Shown here piece after piece: positions 8,510-17,870 of a DNA stretch of 20,561 nucleotides (position 1 is the stretch's first letter; each line of letters opens with the position of its first letter). A program made the translations under genes and the position numbers. The DNA lies in contig JAAEPW010000823.1 in assembly GCA_024232355.1 (NCBI GenBank), forward strand, positions 1-20,561. Reading direction: 5' to 3'. This stretch comes from Chloroflexota bacterium (lineage in GTDB: Bacteria; Chloroflexota; Anaerolineae; B4-G1). The notes beneath the pieces are model-generated. The model did no database searches. It had not been told where the DNA came from and saw only the letters and a program-made list of their open reading frames with translations.

Positions 8510-11494
8510 ATGATACAAAGAACAAATCAATTACAGTTACTGGCATTCGCGATGCTCTTCGCCTATCTGAGCTGCTCCAGCGAAAGCGACGACGCATTAG
8601 ATTCGGGGATGGCCGATTCGGGGGGCGGCGATACAGATGGAGACCCGGTCGACTGCACTGATGAGGACACCCGTTGCACGGGTTCATGGATCGAGATTTG
8701 TGTGGACGGATCCTGGCAACAGCAGGAAAACTGCGCAGATTCCGGGGGAATGTGCACAATGAGCGATGGTGAGGCACAGTGTTTGGGGGGAGGAGATACA
8801 GATACCGATACTGATATAGATACCGACACTGACACGGACACCGATACGGACACCGATACGGACACTGATACGGACACTGACACAGATACAGACACTGATA
8901 CGGACACAGATACAGATACAGAAACAGATACAGACACTGATACGGAAACCGACACAATTACAGATCAAAACTGTCTCAACCACTGGACCGGCGATAACTG
9001 CGACGTGTGTCCGGACGACGGCGAGCTTGGTCATTGGGATGGCGAGCAGGATTGCAACGCCTGTCTCGACCACTGGACCGGCGACAAGTGCAACGCATGT
9101 CTCAACCACTGGACCGGCGATAACTGCACCGAGTGTCCAGACAACGATCAGCTGGGCCATTGGGACAACGAGCAGGATTGCAACGCCTGTCTCGACCACT
9201 GGGCCGGCGACAAGTGCAACGCCTGTCTCGACCATTGGACCGGCGATAACTGCGACGAGTGTCTGGACGACGACGAGCTTGGTCATTGGGATGGCGAGCA
9301 GGATTGCAACGCCTGTCTCAACTACTGGACCGGAGAAAACTGCACCGAATGTCCGGACATCTGGGATCCAGACCAGGGATGCAGTGTCTGTCAACCGGGC
9401 ACCTTAACCGTGGACGAAGGCGATCCCTGTACCGGCATTGTGCGTTACGTAAAACACGATGCACCGGAGGGCGCCCAAGATGGACTCTCATGGGAGACCG
9501 CATACCGCTCATTGACTTTCGCGCTTCAAATCACTTCGGACATCCTCAACGCCGATGGAGGTCCGAGCGATGTATCCATCTGGGTGGCCGCCGGGACCTA
9601 CTTGCCCACCACTGGGACCAATCGAAACGAGACCTTCGCCCTGTTCGCAGGGCATCACCTTTACGGTGGATTTGCCGGTACTGAGACCGACCTGGACGAA
9701 CGTGACGTAAGCGCGAATCCAACCGTTCTGGACGGTGACATCGGCACCGCGGATAAGGTTTCTGACAACGTCTATCACGTGGTCACTGGAGCAGACGGGT
9801 GCATCTTGGACGGCTTCACCGTAACTGGTGGATACGCCAGCGGCGGAGGCGACAATAGCCATGGCGCTGGACTGTTCATCGACTCTGCCACCATGACCGT
9901 GGCCAACTGCGCCATTACGTCAAATATCACAGGAAACGGCGCCAAAGGCTCTGATGGTCAGAATCAAGGGTCCCCAGGTCAAAACGGCGGCAACGCCGGC
10001 CATGGTGGAGGCATGTTTGCTCGCTCGAGTACAATTACGATCGAAAATTGCGCGTTCGAAAACAATGCCGCCGGAAAGGGCGGAAACGGCGGAAGAGGCA
10101 ATGATTCCGGCGGAAGCGGAGGCGGAGGTGGAAGTGCTGGTGACGGGGGGAGCGGCGGTGCCATCTACGGCATCGGGTCTGATATCAACATCTTAGGTGG
10201 TGTGTTTAGCGCCAACACAGGCGGCGCAGGGGGCACCGGAGGCGATGGCGGTTCGACTACCGGCAGCGGCGGCGATGGTGGATCCGGAGGAGCGATCTAC
10301 ACAGACGACTCCTCTACCATCGAAATTGAAGACACTCGCTTCGAGGGGAATAGCAGTGGTGCGGGTGGCGGGGTCAACGGTAGTGGAATGTTCGGTGGAT
10401 CAGGCGGTTTCAGCGGTAACGGAGGCGGTCTGGCCGCAGCCGGAAGTGCGATAACTGTGATCGGATCGACTTTCGATGGAAATATTACCGGCAGTGGCGG
10501 CAATGGCGGCAACGCCGGTTCTGCTTTGGCCGGAGCCGGTGGTGTTTCCGGTAGCGGCGGCGGCATCTGGGCGAACAGCGACAGCATCACGATTCGCAAT
10601 ACGGTGTTTACAAACAACCAGACCGGTGCCGGTGGGAATACTACGGGCACTTTAGAGGGGAGAACGGCCGGCGCCTCGGGGGCAGGTGGAGGACTCTACG
10701 CCAACGGCGCCACGGTATCGATGGTCGGCGCCCAGTTTATCACCAACAGCACCGGTAACGCGGGCGCGGGTCAATACACCGGCACCAGTGCAGGCAATGG
10801 TGGGGGCGCCGTAATCATCGGCTCATCATCGGCTACTGTACTGAGCTGTCTGTTCAAAGAAAACACCACCGGCAACGGCAACGACACGCCAGTCGATGGC
10901 GGCGAAGCCGGAAGCGGTGGCTCCGGCGGGGGACTCTACCTCCAGAACAGTGCACAAATGGTGGCCAACTGTATCTTCGATGGAAACGTCTGCGGTGACG
11001 GCGGTACTGGCGCGGCCACATCCGGAGATGGTGGTTCCGGGGGCGGCCTGTACGCCGATGCCGATTCGAGCCCGGTCCTCGCCCAAAACACCTTCATCAA
11101 CAGTCAGACCGGAGCCGGCGGACCCAGCAATGGAAACGACGGTACGGGAAGCGGACTCTATCTCGGTACAGCACTGAGCATGACCAACGCTGTCATCTGG
11201 GGCAACACCGGTCCCGGTCAGCAGATCAGCGGCACAGTCACCCTGACTTACAGCTGTTTGGAAGGGGGCGGCACCGAAAATAACAATGTGAACGGGGACC
11301 CCCTGCTCGACGAGAACTACACGCCGACCACCGGATCTTCTTGCCTCAACTCCGGTGACAACGGCGGCGTTCCAGCAGATGTCGGCGATGTGGATCAAGA
11401 TGACAACCTCAGCGAAGACCTCCCCCTCGACTACGCCGGCAACCCAAGGGTGGCCAATGGCTATGTGGACATGGGAGCCGTCGAGGCGTTGTAG
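8510..11494 (+). CDS. Beta-helix lipoprotein with Thr-Asp linker, copy 2
   Basis: This 994-residue paralogue of the preceding gene has GAGGA at 8496-8500 and a lipobox-like AYLSC. It shares the same order: a six-Cys module (about 45-91), a Thr-Asp stalk (about 96-153), a Cys/Trp EGF-like region (about 155-300), then a right-handed beta-helix starting RYVKHDAPE and DGLSWETAYRSL, and an ending with DLPLDYAGN and VDMGAVEAL. It differs from copy 1 in having 2.5 tandem 42-residue units in the EGF-like region, where copy 1 has about one. Rungs such as TITIENCAF and SITIRNTVF alternate with long Gly/Ser/Asn loops. Several stretches are nearly identical in DNA to copy 1, pointing to fairly recent duplication or gene conversion. 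The likely role is a stalked outer-surface adhesin or binding protein; the ligand is unknown. Confidence 0.9.
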   Translation: MIQRTNQLQLLAFAMLFAYLSCSSESDDALDSGMADSGGGDTDGDPVDCTDEDTRCTGSWIEICVDGSWQQQENCADSGGMCTMSDGEAQCLGGGDTDTDTDIDTDTDTDTDTDTDTDTDTDTDTDTDTDTDTDTDTETDTDTDTETDTITDQNCLNHWTGDNCDVCPDDGELGHWDGEQDCNACLDHWTGDKCNACLNHWTGDNCTECPDNDQLGHWDNEQDCNACLDHWAGDKCNACLDHWTGDNCDECLDDDELGHWDGEQDCNACLNYWTGENCTECPDIWDPDQGCSVCQPGTLTVDEGDPCTGIVRYVKHDAPEGAQDGLSWETAYRSLTFALQITSDILNADGGPSDVSIWVAAGTYLPTTGTNRNETFALFAGHHLYGGFAGTETDLDERDVSANPTVLDGDIGTADKVSDNVYHVVTGADGCILDGFTVTGGYASGGGDNSHGAGLFIDSATMTVANCAITSNITGNGAKGSDGQNQGSPGQNGGNAGHGGGMFARSSTITIENCAFENNAAGKGGNGGRGNDSGGSGGGGGSAGDGGSGGAIYGIGSDINILGGVFSANTGGAGGTGGDGGSTTGSGGDGGSGGAIYTDDSSTIEIEDTRFEGNSSGAGGGVNGSGMFGGSGGFSGNGGGLAAAGSAITVIGSTFDGNITGSGGNGGNAGSALAGAGGVSGSGGGIWANSDSITIRNTVFTNNQTGAGGNTTGTLEGRTAGASGAGGGLYANGATVSMVGAQFITNSTGNAGAGQYTGTSAGNGGGAVIIGSSSATVLSCLFKENTTGNGNDTPVDGGEAGSGGSGGGLYLQNSAQMVANCIFDGNVCGDGGTGAATSGDGGSGGGLYADADSSPVLAQNTFINSQTGAGGPSNGNDGTGSGLYLGTALSMTNAVIWGNTGPGQQISGTVTLTYSCLEGGGTENNNVNGDPLLDENYTPTTGSSCLNSGDNGGVPADVGDVDQDDNLSEDLPLDYAGNPRVANGYVDMGAVEAL
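8795..8967 (+). repeat. Hexanucleotide repeat coding the Thr-Asp stalk, copy 2
   Basis: About 170 bases of GATAC/GACAC hexamers encode an almost pure Asp-Thr run with a few Ile and Glu replacements. It is purer than the stalk of copy 1, which may mean recent expansion. Confidence 0.9.
8972..9349 (+). repeat. 126-bp tandem repeat, Cys/Trp-rich module
   Basis: Units begin at 8972, 9098 and 9224, each at a Cys codon followed by LNHWTG or LDHWTG. Each full unit encodes 42 residues with the pattern C-x9-C-x2-C, ELGHWD or QLGHWD, then a CNAC pair and HWTG or HWAG. The third unit diverges in its last part (NYWTGENCTECPDIW). The corresponding region of the first beta-helix gene has about one such unit. 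Confidence 0.9.
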
Positions 11495-11507
11495 CTGTTA
11501 GCGCCCA
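11491..11507 (+). repeat. 17-bp repeat across the stop codon, copy 1
   Basis: GTAGCTGTTAGCGCCCA begins at the stop of the second beta-helix gene and recurs at 17867-17883 with one mismatch, at the stop of RHS2. In both places its TAG is the actual stop codon. A shared recombination junction or shared 3' flank would explain this. Confidence 0.65.
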
Positions 11508-11513
11508 TGCGTA

Positions 11514-11549
11514 TATAGGAAATAGGGAAATAGGTAGTAGGGAAATAGG
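11514..11549 (+). repeat. Short AT-rich tandem repeat (GGAAATAG-like)
   Basis: Roughly four degenerate copies of GGAAATAG run directly into the 50-bp dispersed repeat. No gene or clear promoter is visible here. It may be part of the inserted element. Confidence 0.55.
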
Positions 11550-11594
11550 TGCCGGTCACTGACACATGACATTTACTACGCTTGATTCCGATGC
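11545..11594 (+). repeat. 50-bp dispersed repeat, copy A
   Basis: It starts ATAGGTGCCGGTCACTGACA and ends GATTCCGATGC. It matches 19376-19425 at 49 of 50 positions, and its first 32 bases match the reverse complement of 18314-18345 at 30 of 32. It lies between the second beta-helix gene and RHS2 and contains the start of the lipoprotein remnant frame. The GTGCC/GGTCACTGAC core resembles short extragenic repeats, but no transposase is present in the window. Confidence 0.85.
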
Positions 11595-11652
11595 GAGATC
11601 GTGTGAAGTGCTGGTCGAGGAAAACGGCGCCAATGTGAGCCTGAGTGAGTAA
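11566..11652 (+). pseudogene. Remnant of the small Cys-rich lipoprotein gene
   Basis: A 28-codon frame contains ARSCEVLVEEN, identical to residues in the middle of the lipoprotein at 3531-4061, and then diverges to GANVSLSE and a stop. The DNA matches about 3802-3834 with scattered, mostly silent changes. Only this fragment survives: signal peptide, Cys module and C-terminus are gone. Its start lies in repeat copy A and its TAA overlaps the RHS2 ribosome binding site. It might be translated as a leader peptide, but a decayed gene piece is the simpler reading. Confidence 0.7.
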
Positions 11653-11663
11653 GGAGATATAAA

Positions 11664-14600
11664 ATGAAAACCATCACAACAAGTATATCCGTAGTTGCCA
11701 TCACGTTTTTGCTTCTCGCCGGCATCGGAACCCGGGCACAGGCCGACACGGGTGTTTCCGACGAACGTGTGGTCCTTCCAGACGGTCCGGGCTCCATCGG
11801 CGGTGTGGGGGAGAACGCCGACATCGACCCCAACATGGGGCTGATGCGCTACCAGGTGCCCCTGGACCTACCCGCGGGCCACGCCGGGATGACCCCCAAG
11901 CTGGCGCTCAGCTACGCCTCGGGCAACGGCGCCTCGGTGGCGGGCATCGGCTGGAACTTCTCCGTGCCCTTCATCGAGCGAATGAGCCTCAGAGGGCTGC
12001 CCGAGTACACCACGGACGACGAGTTCGCGGTGAACGGCAGCGACGAGCTCATCGAGGTGGGCACCGACGGTGGCGCCAGCGTGTTTCGAAACCGGTACGA
12101 AAAGTCATTTGTCCGTTACAAATGGCACGAAGCCGGCACCGGGGAGGCCGGGTACTGGACCGCGGAGTATCCCGACGGCACCGTGGGCTACTTCGGCGCC
12201 GACAGCACGGGCGACGCGGTGGACAACGCCAGGGTTACAGGCGAGGACGGGCGCGTGTTTCGGTACCACCTGGTGGTCACCACCGACCCGTTCGGACACC
12301 ATATCGATCATACCTACACCAAGGATGGGTTCGCCTCACTCATCGACAAAATCGAATACGTTCACGCAACAGACGGCACGGCCCGCTACGCCGTCCAGTT
12401 CAACTACGAGGACCGGCAAGACGCCATCTCCAACTGCGCTCCGGGGTTCAACCTGCTGGAGACCCAGCGCATGGCCAGCGTGGAGATCTCCTCCTCGGGC
12501 ACGGTGATGCGCAAGTACGTGTTGTCGTACGAGGACTACGCCACCTCTGGCGGTACCACCCGCCTCGCCGGAGTGAAGCAGTACGGTCTGGAGGACAGGC
12601 TCCACGCGATCAACTTCAGCTTTGCCTACTCCAAGTCGCTGGGGGTCGCCTGCGAGAGCGACTGCGAAAAACCGTTCATGGTGGAGATGGGCACCCTGCC
12701 CGGCGGCGTGAACATCTCCACGGGTCGGGCCACGCTGCTGGACATCAACGGCGACGCCCTGCCCGACGTACTCAGCACCAGTCAGGTGGGCGAACACCAG
12801 TTCTACATCTCCGAGCTCGATGCGAGCGGCAACCCCGGTTTCACCGACCAAATCGTGGAGAGCGCCTCCACCACGGGCGGGAGCCCCTTTATCCTCAACG
12901 CGCCGGGCGTGCAGGTGCTCGACGTCAACGGCGATGGCTTCACCGACGTCATCTCCTCGCGAACGGGCGCGGTGCTGTGCAACACCGGCGCTGGAGACTG
13001 GGAAGGCACCGACTGCCTGGCCAACAGCACCCTGCCCCAGATGGAAGAAGACGCTGAGGGAGACGCCAACCCGCTGCACGTTCGTTTTTTTGATTACGAC
13101 AACGACAAACGCATCGACATGATGCGCACCAACGTCGGATCCACCGAGGTCTACAGCAACACCGGGACCGCCTTTGAGGCGCATATCGTCGAGGATATCG
13201 GCGCGGTGTTCGACGAAAGCCGGCTTCAGCTGGCCGATATGAACGGTGACGGCCTGCAGGATCCGGTGGAGATGCTCATCGGTGGACAGATCCGTTACCG
13301 CCTCAACCTGGGATTCGGCACCTGGGCCCCGTGGACCACGGTGGACCTCGAAGGGATCGACGATACCGCCCAGCTCGCGGCCCAGCTCGAAGACATCAAC
13401 GGCGACGGCCTGGCCGACGTGGTGGTGGTTCTGGCTAATGAAATCTCCTACGCCCTCAACCGCAACGCGGACCGGTTCGACGATTTCTTGACCATCACCA
13501 GTGACGACGTAGAAGGGGATATACCGGAAAAGACCAGCGAGACAACGGTGTTGTTTGCCGACATGAACGGCAACGGCTCCCGGGACATTACCTGGGTCAC
13601 CAGCAACGGCAACGTCAAGTTTCTCGAGATCTTTCCGGTCAAGCCCAACCTGCTCAGCCGCATCGAGAACGGGATCGGCCACGTGCAGACCATCGAATAC
13701 GGCGCGTCCGTGGTGGAGCAGGCCCGGGACCGGGACAACGACCCCTGGATGTACAAGCTGCCCCACGCCATGAATGTCGTCGTGGCCCAGGACTCCTGGG
13801 TTACACTAACCGGCGGCGAAGATGGCCAGGGCCTGCACGAGCGTGTGGAGTACAAGTACCACCACGGTTTCTACGACGGCGGCGAAAAGACCTTCCGCGG
13901 CTACAACCAGGTGGACCGGATCATGATCGCCGACAGCGAGCTGGACAGCCAGGAGTCCGGTCTGGACAATCTGCACTACGACGTGGGCGCCAGCGATCCG
14001 TACTACAACGGGCTACTGCTCTGGAAGCAGACCTACAGCGGCGTGGAGGGCGACCTCACCGAGTTGCAACGTGAGGAGATCGAGTACGGCGAATGCTCCG
14101 TGGCCGAGGTTCCCTCGAGCGGCCTGCGCTTGCCGGTCCGTTACATCTGCCAGACCGCCAGGCAAGTCGTGCACCAGGAAGGGGCAAGTGAAACCGATTG
14201 GGCCACGACCCGCGCCGAACGCAGCTACGACGGCTATGGAAACATCACCTACAACGCCGACCTGGGCGTGCTCAACATGGGCTCCCCGGACAATCCGTCT
14301 TCCTGCCCAACGTGCGAGGAGAGCGACAATTTCGGCGCCCCCTGCGGCACGCAGTGCACCGGAGACGAACACTTTAGCGAAACCGATTACGTTGTTCCTG
14401 GTAAAGACACTTCTTCGGCGTGGATCATCAACCTGCCCTACAACCAGGCGAGTTACGGTGTGGACGGGGGCCCACGAACCGAGATCAAGACATACTATGA
14501 CGGCGAGGCGTTCGAGGGGTTGGCCCTCGGCAAGTTGACCGCGGGGTTGGTATCGGCGACGACCAAGCGGATCAGCGAAAGCTCCGACGAGGTCGTCTAC

Positions 14601-17600
14601 ACCACGCGCAGCGCGTTCGACGAGCACGGTAACGTCATCAAGTCGATCGATCCCAACGGCAGCCCGGCGATGACCACGGCCCACCGGCGCTCGTACACCT
14701 ACGACGATTGGAGCCTGAAGCCCATCCGGGTGGAAATCTTCAACGAGGACGCGGCCAGCAATCCCTACATCCTCCGTCGAGATGTGGCACACGACGACAT
14801 CTTCCACAAAATAAATCAGGCTTCCAACTGGCAGATCGTCCAGGGCGGCAGCGTGACCTCACAGACCCAGACCATGACCTGGACCTACGATGAGTTTGGT
14901 CGGGCACTCAGAACGGTGCTGCCCGGAGACAGCGAACAGGCGCCGAGCCGCGAGTACACCTACGATGTGAAGGATCCGGCCAGCCGCATCTTGGTCAAGG
15001 GCCGCTCCGAGGTGGGCGGCGCTCTAGACCTGGAGCAGATCCGCTGCATTGACGGCAGGGGCCGGATTTTCCAGAAGCGTACAAAGCTCGAATCGGGGCT
15101 CTACCAGGTCACCGGCTTCTCCGTGTTCAACAAGCGGGGAGCCAAGGTGCGAGTGTTCCAGCCCTATCAGAGTAACTCTGCCGAGTGCGACAGCGAACCC
15201 CCCGAGGACGTACTGTACACCAGCTATAGCTACGACGCGGTCAATCGCCTCGTGCAATCTACTGTCTCCGACGAAGATATACACGGCACCGCATCTGTCT
15301 GGAGCACCGTGTACACGCCGCTGACCGCCCTGCGCTACGATCCCGAGGACAACGATCCCACCTCGACTGCGTACAACACGCCTGTCATGGAAAAAATGGA
15401 CGGCCTCGGACGCCTGGTGGAAATCGAGCGATACCTGACCGACTTCGACGGAACCGGTGAATCAGCAGGCCTGACTGTCCACTACGACAGCCTGGGCAAT
15501 ATGGCCGGGCACACCGATGCCGCCGGCTTCCGCCACACCCAAACCTTCGACCTCCTGGGAAGAGTGGCCAGCGTGGACGCTCCCAACTCTGGCCTGACCG
15601 CGTTCAAGTACGACGCGGCCGGTAACCGGACCGAGGTGACCGACGCTCGCAACATGACCACCAAAACCGAGTATGACGGCCTGAACCGCAAGGTGGCCCA
15701 GTACAGCACAGCGGATCCAGAGAATACCCGCAGCACATGGGAGTACGATTTCAGCGACGACTGCGAGACGTGCACCAACGCCCAAGGTAATATCGCGCGC
15801 ATCACCTATCCCCTCGGCGCGGACAGGGGCACGGGCATCGACGAATTCGGGTACAACGAGCGGGGACAAAAGAGCCTGCACGCTCGAACCCTGGAGGGTC
15901 ACCGCTTTGAAACCGGGTTCAGCTACGACGATGCCCAGCGCCTCTCCAACATCGTGCTGCCCGACGGCGAGTCCTATGAATACACCTACGACGCCGCCTC
16001 GAGATTGACCGGCATCACGGGTATTCTCTTTGATGTTACTTACGACAAGCGCAGCCTGCTGGAGAGCATCGTTTATATCGAGGGCTCGAGCAGCACGCGC
16101 ACCTACGACTCCCGCATGAGCCTGAGCTCCCTGTCCGCCACCTCCTCCGACGGCACGGTTTTGCAAGGCGCCACGTTCACCCGGAATCGCCTGGGCGACC
16201 TCAAGCAAATCAGCGACATCGCCGGTCCACGGGAGGACCGTCCGAGCTGGAACGCCGAATATACTCACGACCCGTGGTACCGGGTCGTAGAGGCGAGCCT
16301 CGATCCGGGCGGAGACGCCGCTGAAACCCTCAGCTACAGCTATGATCACATCGACAACGTGCTCAGCCGCACCTCCAGCCTGGGCAACGCGAGCAAGGCC
16401 CACATCGGCGGCTTCACCTACGATGACGATCGCCCCAACGCCGTGGCCACGGCCGGCGACACGAGCTACGAGTACGACGCCGCCGGCGCCATGATCTCCC
16501 GCGGCAACGGGATCTACACACGGGACTTTTTGGGTCGCCTGACCACATCTTCGACCGCCGAGGACGGCGTGGTGGGCGAGTACGTGTACGGCCCCAACCA
16601 GGCGCGTGTGATGAAGCTCGAAGGCGGCGGCGTGGTCTATTACATCAACAACGATTACGAAGTACGTGACGGCATCGGCACGTCGTACGCGCGCCTCGGA
16701 CGCAACCGGATCGCTCGCTCCCAAACCGCGGACTTGATGACCACCATCTACGAGGACCTCGCGCCCCTGGGCAATGGTGACGGCAAGATCACGGCGGCTG
16801 ATGCCTGGCTGGCTCACGCCTCAGAGGAAGGCATCATGGCGGGGGGCGCCCTGGCCGACGCCGACGCCGGGCGTATGCTCCGGGCCGCGGCCCGCAGGAT
16901 GTTGTTCGAGGACAGGGACCCGTTGGTCTTCTTTCACCACGACCACCTGGGGAGCCTCACCATGGCCACCAACGGCTACGGCGAGGTGGTCGGGGAGGTG
17001 GCCTTCTACCCAGAGGGACAGGTCCGCTACTCCGGCGCCTACGTGGACGACTACGGTTTTACCGGCCAGGAGTTCGACCAGTCGAGCGGTCTGATCCATT
17101 TTGCGTACCGCGATCTGGACCCGCACTCGGGCCGCTGGGCATCCGCCGATCCGGCGTACTTAATCGCGAGCAAGGGCAATATTACCCATATGGGCGAATC
17201 GTCCACGGCCTATGCCTACGTGGCCAACAACCCGATTAACACGGCGGATCCGTACGGTCTGGGCCCAAAACTTCAGGCGACTAAAAGAGTGGCGACCAAA
17301 ATCAAAAAGAAAACCACGGGTTGGAAAACAAAAATTGGGATGGGTGTCGGAAAAGTCGGTGTGGGTATCGGTTTGATGGCCGCGGGAGATCTGATCGGAG
17401 GCGCGATGAAAATCGTCGCGGGGGGCGTGGGCATGTCGGTTGGCAGTCTTTCGGGGGCCTTCAAAGCTGCTGGCATTACGAAATCTAACTTAACCAAAGG
17501 GCTCCAAATTGCAGGAACAGTGGTGGGAGTGGCAGCCATCGCCGTTGGCATCGCCGTCCTAAGCGGGGTGACTATGGGGGTCGCGCCGCTGGTCATCGGT

Positions 17601-17870
17601 GCCGTCGCGGGAGGGATAGCGCTAGCACGACTGGGTTCCCAGGTGCACGACGCTGGTGGCGTCAAAGCGACCTACCACATCCTAAAAACCCTGGCACAGC
17701 CGCCAGCCCCGCCAGTCGGCGCAACGTTTGCGACGATGGCCGCTCAACAAACGGGCACCCAAGCGCAATCGTACAAAGGCAGGCATGGTAGTGTATCCAG
17801 CACCGTCGGCTTAGACGTCGCGAACCCCCGGAGCAATAGCGTTAGCTATAGCGATAGCGAGGTACCGTAG
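11664..17870 (+). CDS. SpvB/TcdB/Rhs-type giant exported protein (RHS2)
   Basis: The 2068-residue protein starts after AAGGAG at 11651-11656 and has a signal peptide likely cut after AQA (residue 27). Domains in order: an SpvB-type N-terminal domain (about 40-350, with GGVGENADIDPNMG and GIGWNFSVP); six FG-GAP/VCBS-like motifs (about 355-645, such as DINGDALPD and DMNGDGLQD); a TcdB middle domain (about 655-770, with RIENGIGHVQTIEYG and KTFRGYNQVD); many YD repeats (about 850-1740); an Rhs core with FFHHDHLGSL (about 1756) and GRWASADPAY; and DPYGL at residues 1862-1866. This resembles TcB and TcC of Tc toxins fused in one chain, as also known in SpvB/Rhs proteins. The 202-residue tail is Lys-rich, then has two hydrophobic Gly/Ala/Val stretches homologous to those of RHS1 and a Ser-rich end. 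Its DNA is GC-rich until about 17270 and richer in A in the early tail. No immunity gene follows. Confidence 0.95.
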   Translation: MKTITTSISVVAITFLLLAGIGTRAQADTGVSDERVVLPDGPGSIGGVGENADIDPNMGLMRYQVPLDLPAGHAGMTPKLALSYASGNGASVAGIGWNFSVPFIERMSLRGLPEYTTDDEFAVNGSDELIEVGTDGGASVFRNRYEKSFVRYKWHEAGTGEAGYWTAEYPDGTVGYFGADSTGDAVDNARVTGEDGRVFRYHLVVTTDPFGHHIDHTYTKDGFASLIDKIEYVHATDGTARYAVQFNYEDRQDAISNCAPGFNLLETQRMASVEISSSGTVMRKYVLSYEDYATSGGTTRLAGVKQYGLEDRLHAINFSFAYSKSLGVACESDCEKPFMVEMGTLPGGVNISTGRATLLDINGDALPDVLSTSQVGEHQFYISELDASGNPGFTDQIVESASTTGGSPFILNAPGVQVLDVNGDGFTDVISSRTGAVLCNTGAGDWEGTDCLANSTLPQMEEDAEGDANPLHVRFFDYDNDKRIDMMRTNVGSTEVYSNTGTAFEAHIVEDIGAVFDESRLQLADMNGDGLQDPVEMLIGGQIRYRLNLGFGTWAPWTTVDLEGIDDTAQLAAQLEDINGDGLADVVVVLANEISYALNRNADRFDDFLTITSDDVEGDIPEKTSETTVLFADMNGNGSRDITWVTSNGNVKFLEIFPVKPNLLSRIENGIGHVQTIEYGASVVEQARDRDNDPWMYKLPHAMNVVVAQDSWVTLTGGEDGQGLHERVEYKYHHGFYDGGEKTFRGYNQVDRIMIADSELDSQESGLDNLHYDVGASDPYYNGLLLWKQTYSGVEGDLTELQREEIEYGECSVAEVPSSGLRLPVRYICQTARQVVHQEGASETDWATTRAERSYDGYGNITYNADLGVLNMGSPDNPSSCPTCEESDNFGAPCGTQCTGDEHFSETDYVVPGKDTSSAWIINLPYNQASYGVDGGPRTEIKTYYDGEAFEGLALGKLTAGLVSATTKRISESSDEVVYTTRSAFDEHGNVIKSIDPNGSPAMTTAHRRSYTYDDWSLKPIRVEIFNEDAASNPYILRRDVAHDDIFHKINQASNWQIVQGGSVTSQTQTMTWTYDEFGRALRTVLPGDSEQAPSREYTYDVKDPASRILVKGRSEVGGALDLEQIRCIDGRGRIFQKRTKLESGLYQVTGFSVFNKRGAKVRVFQPYQSNSAECDSEPPEDVLYTSYSYDAVNRLVQSTVSDEDIHGTASVWSTVYTPLTALRYDPEDNDPTSTAYNTPVMEKMDGLGRLVEIERYLTDFDGTGESAGLTVHYDSLGNMAGHTDAAGFRHTQTFDLLGRVASVDAPNSGLTAFKYDAAGNRTEVTDARNMTTKTEYDGLNRKVAQYSTADPENTRSTWEYDFSDDCETCTNAQGNIARITYPLGADRGTGIDEFGYNERGQKSLHARTLEGHRFETGFSYDDAQRLSNIVLPDGESYEYTYDAASRLTGITGILFDVTYDKRSLLESIVYIEGSSSTRTYDSRMSLSSLSATSSDGTVLQGATFTRNRLGDLKQISDIAGPREDRPSWNAEYTHDPWYRVVEASLDPGGDAAETLSYSYDHIDNVLSRTSSLGNASKAHIGGFTYDDDRPNAVATAGDTSYEYDAAGAMISRGNGIYTRDFLGRLTTSSTAEDGVVGEYVYGPNQARVMKLEGGGVVYYINNDYEVRDGIGTSYARLGRNRIARSQTADLMTTIYEDLAPLGNGDGKITAADAWLAHASEEGIMAGGALADADAGRMLRAAARRMLFEDRDPLVFFHHDHLGSLTMATNGYGEVVGEVAFYPEGQVRYSGAYVDDYGFTGQEFDQSSGLIHFAYRDLDPHSGRWASADPAYLIASKGNITHMGESSTAYAYVANNPINTADPYGLGPKLQATKRVATKIKKKTTGWKTKIGMGVGKVGVGIGLMAAGDLIGGAMKIVAGGVGMSVGSLSGAFKAAGITKSNLTKGLQIAGTVVGVAAIAVGIAVLSGVTMGVAPLVIGAVAGGIALARLGSQVHDAGGVKATYHILKTLAQPPAPPVGATFATMAAQQTGTQAQSYKGRHGSVSSTVGLDVANPRSNSVSYSDSEVP

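Noticed and set aside
11566..11652. Functional leader peptide before RHS2
   Set aside because: Its sequence is better explained as a lipoprotein gene fragment joined to repeat copy A; no ribosome binding site precedes its ATG.
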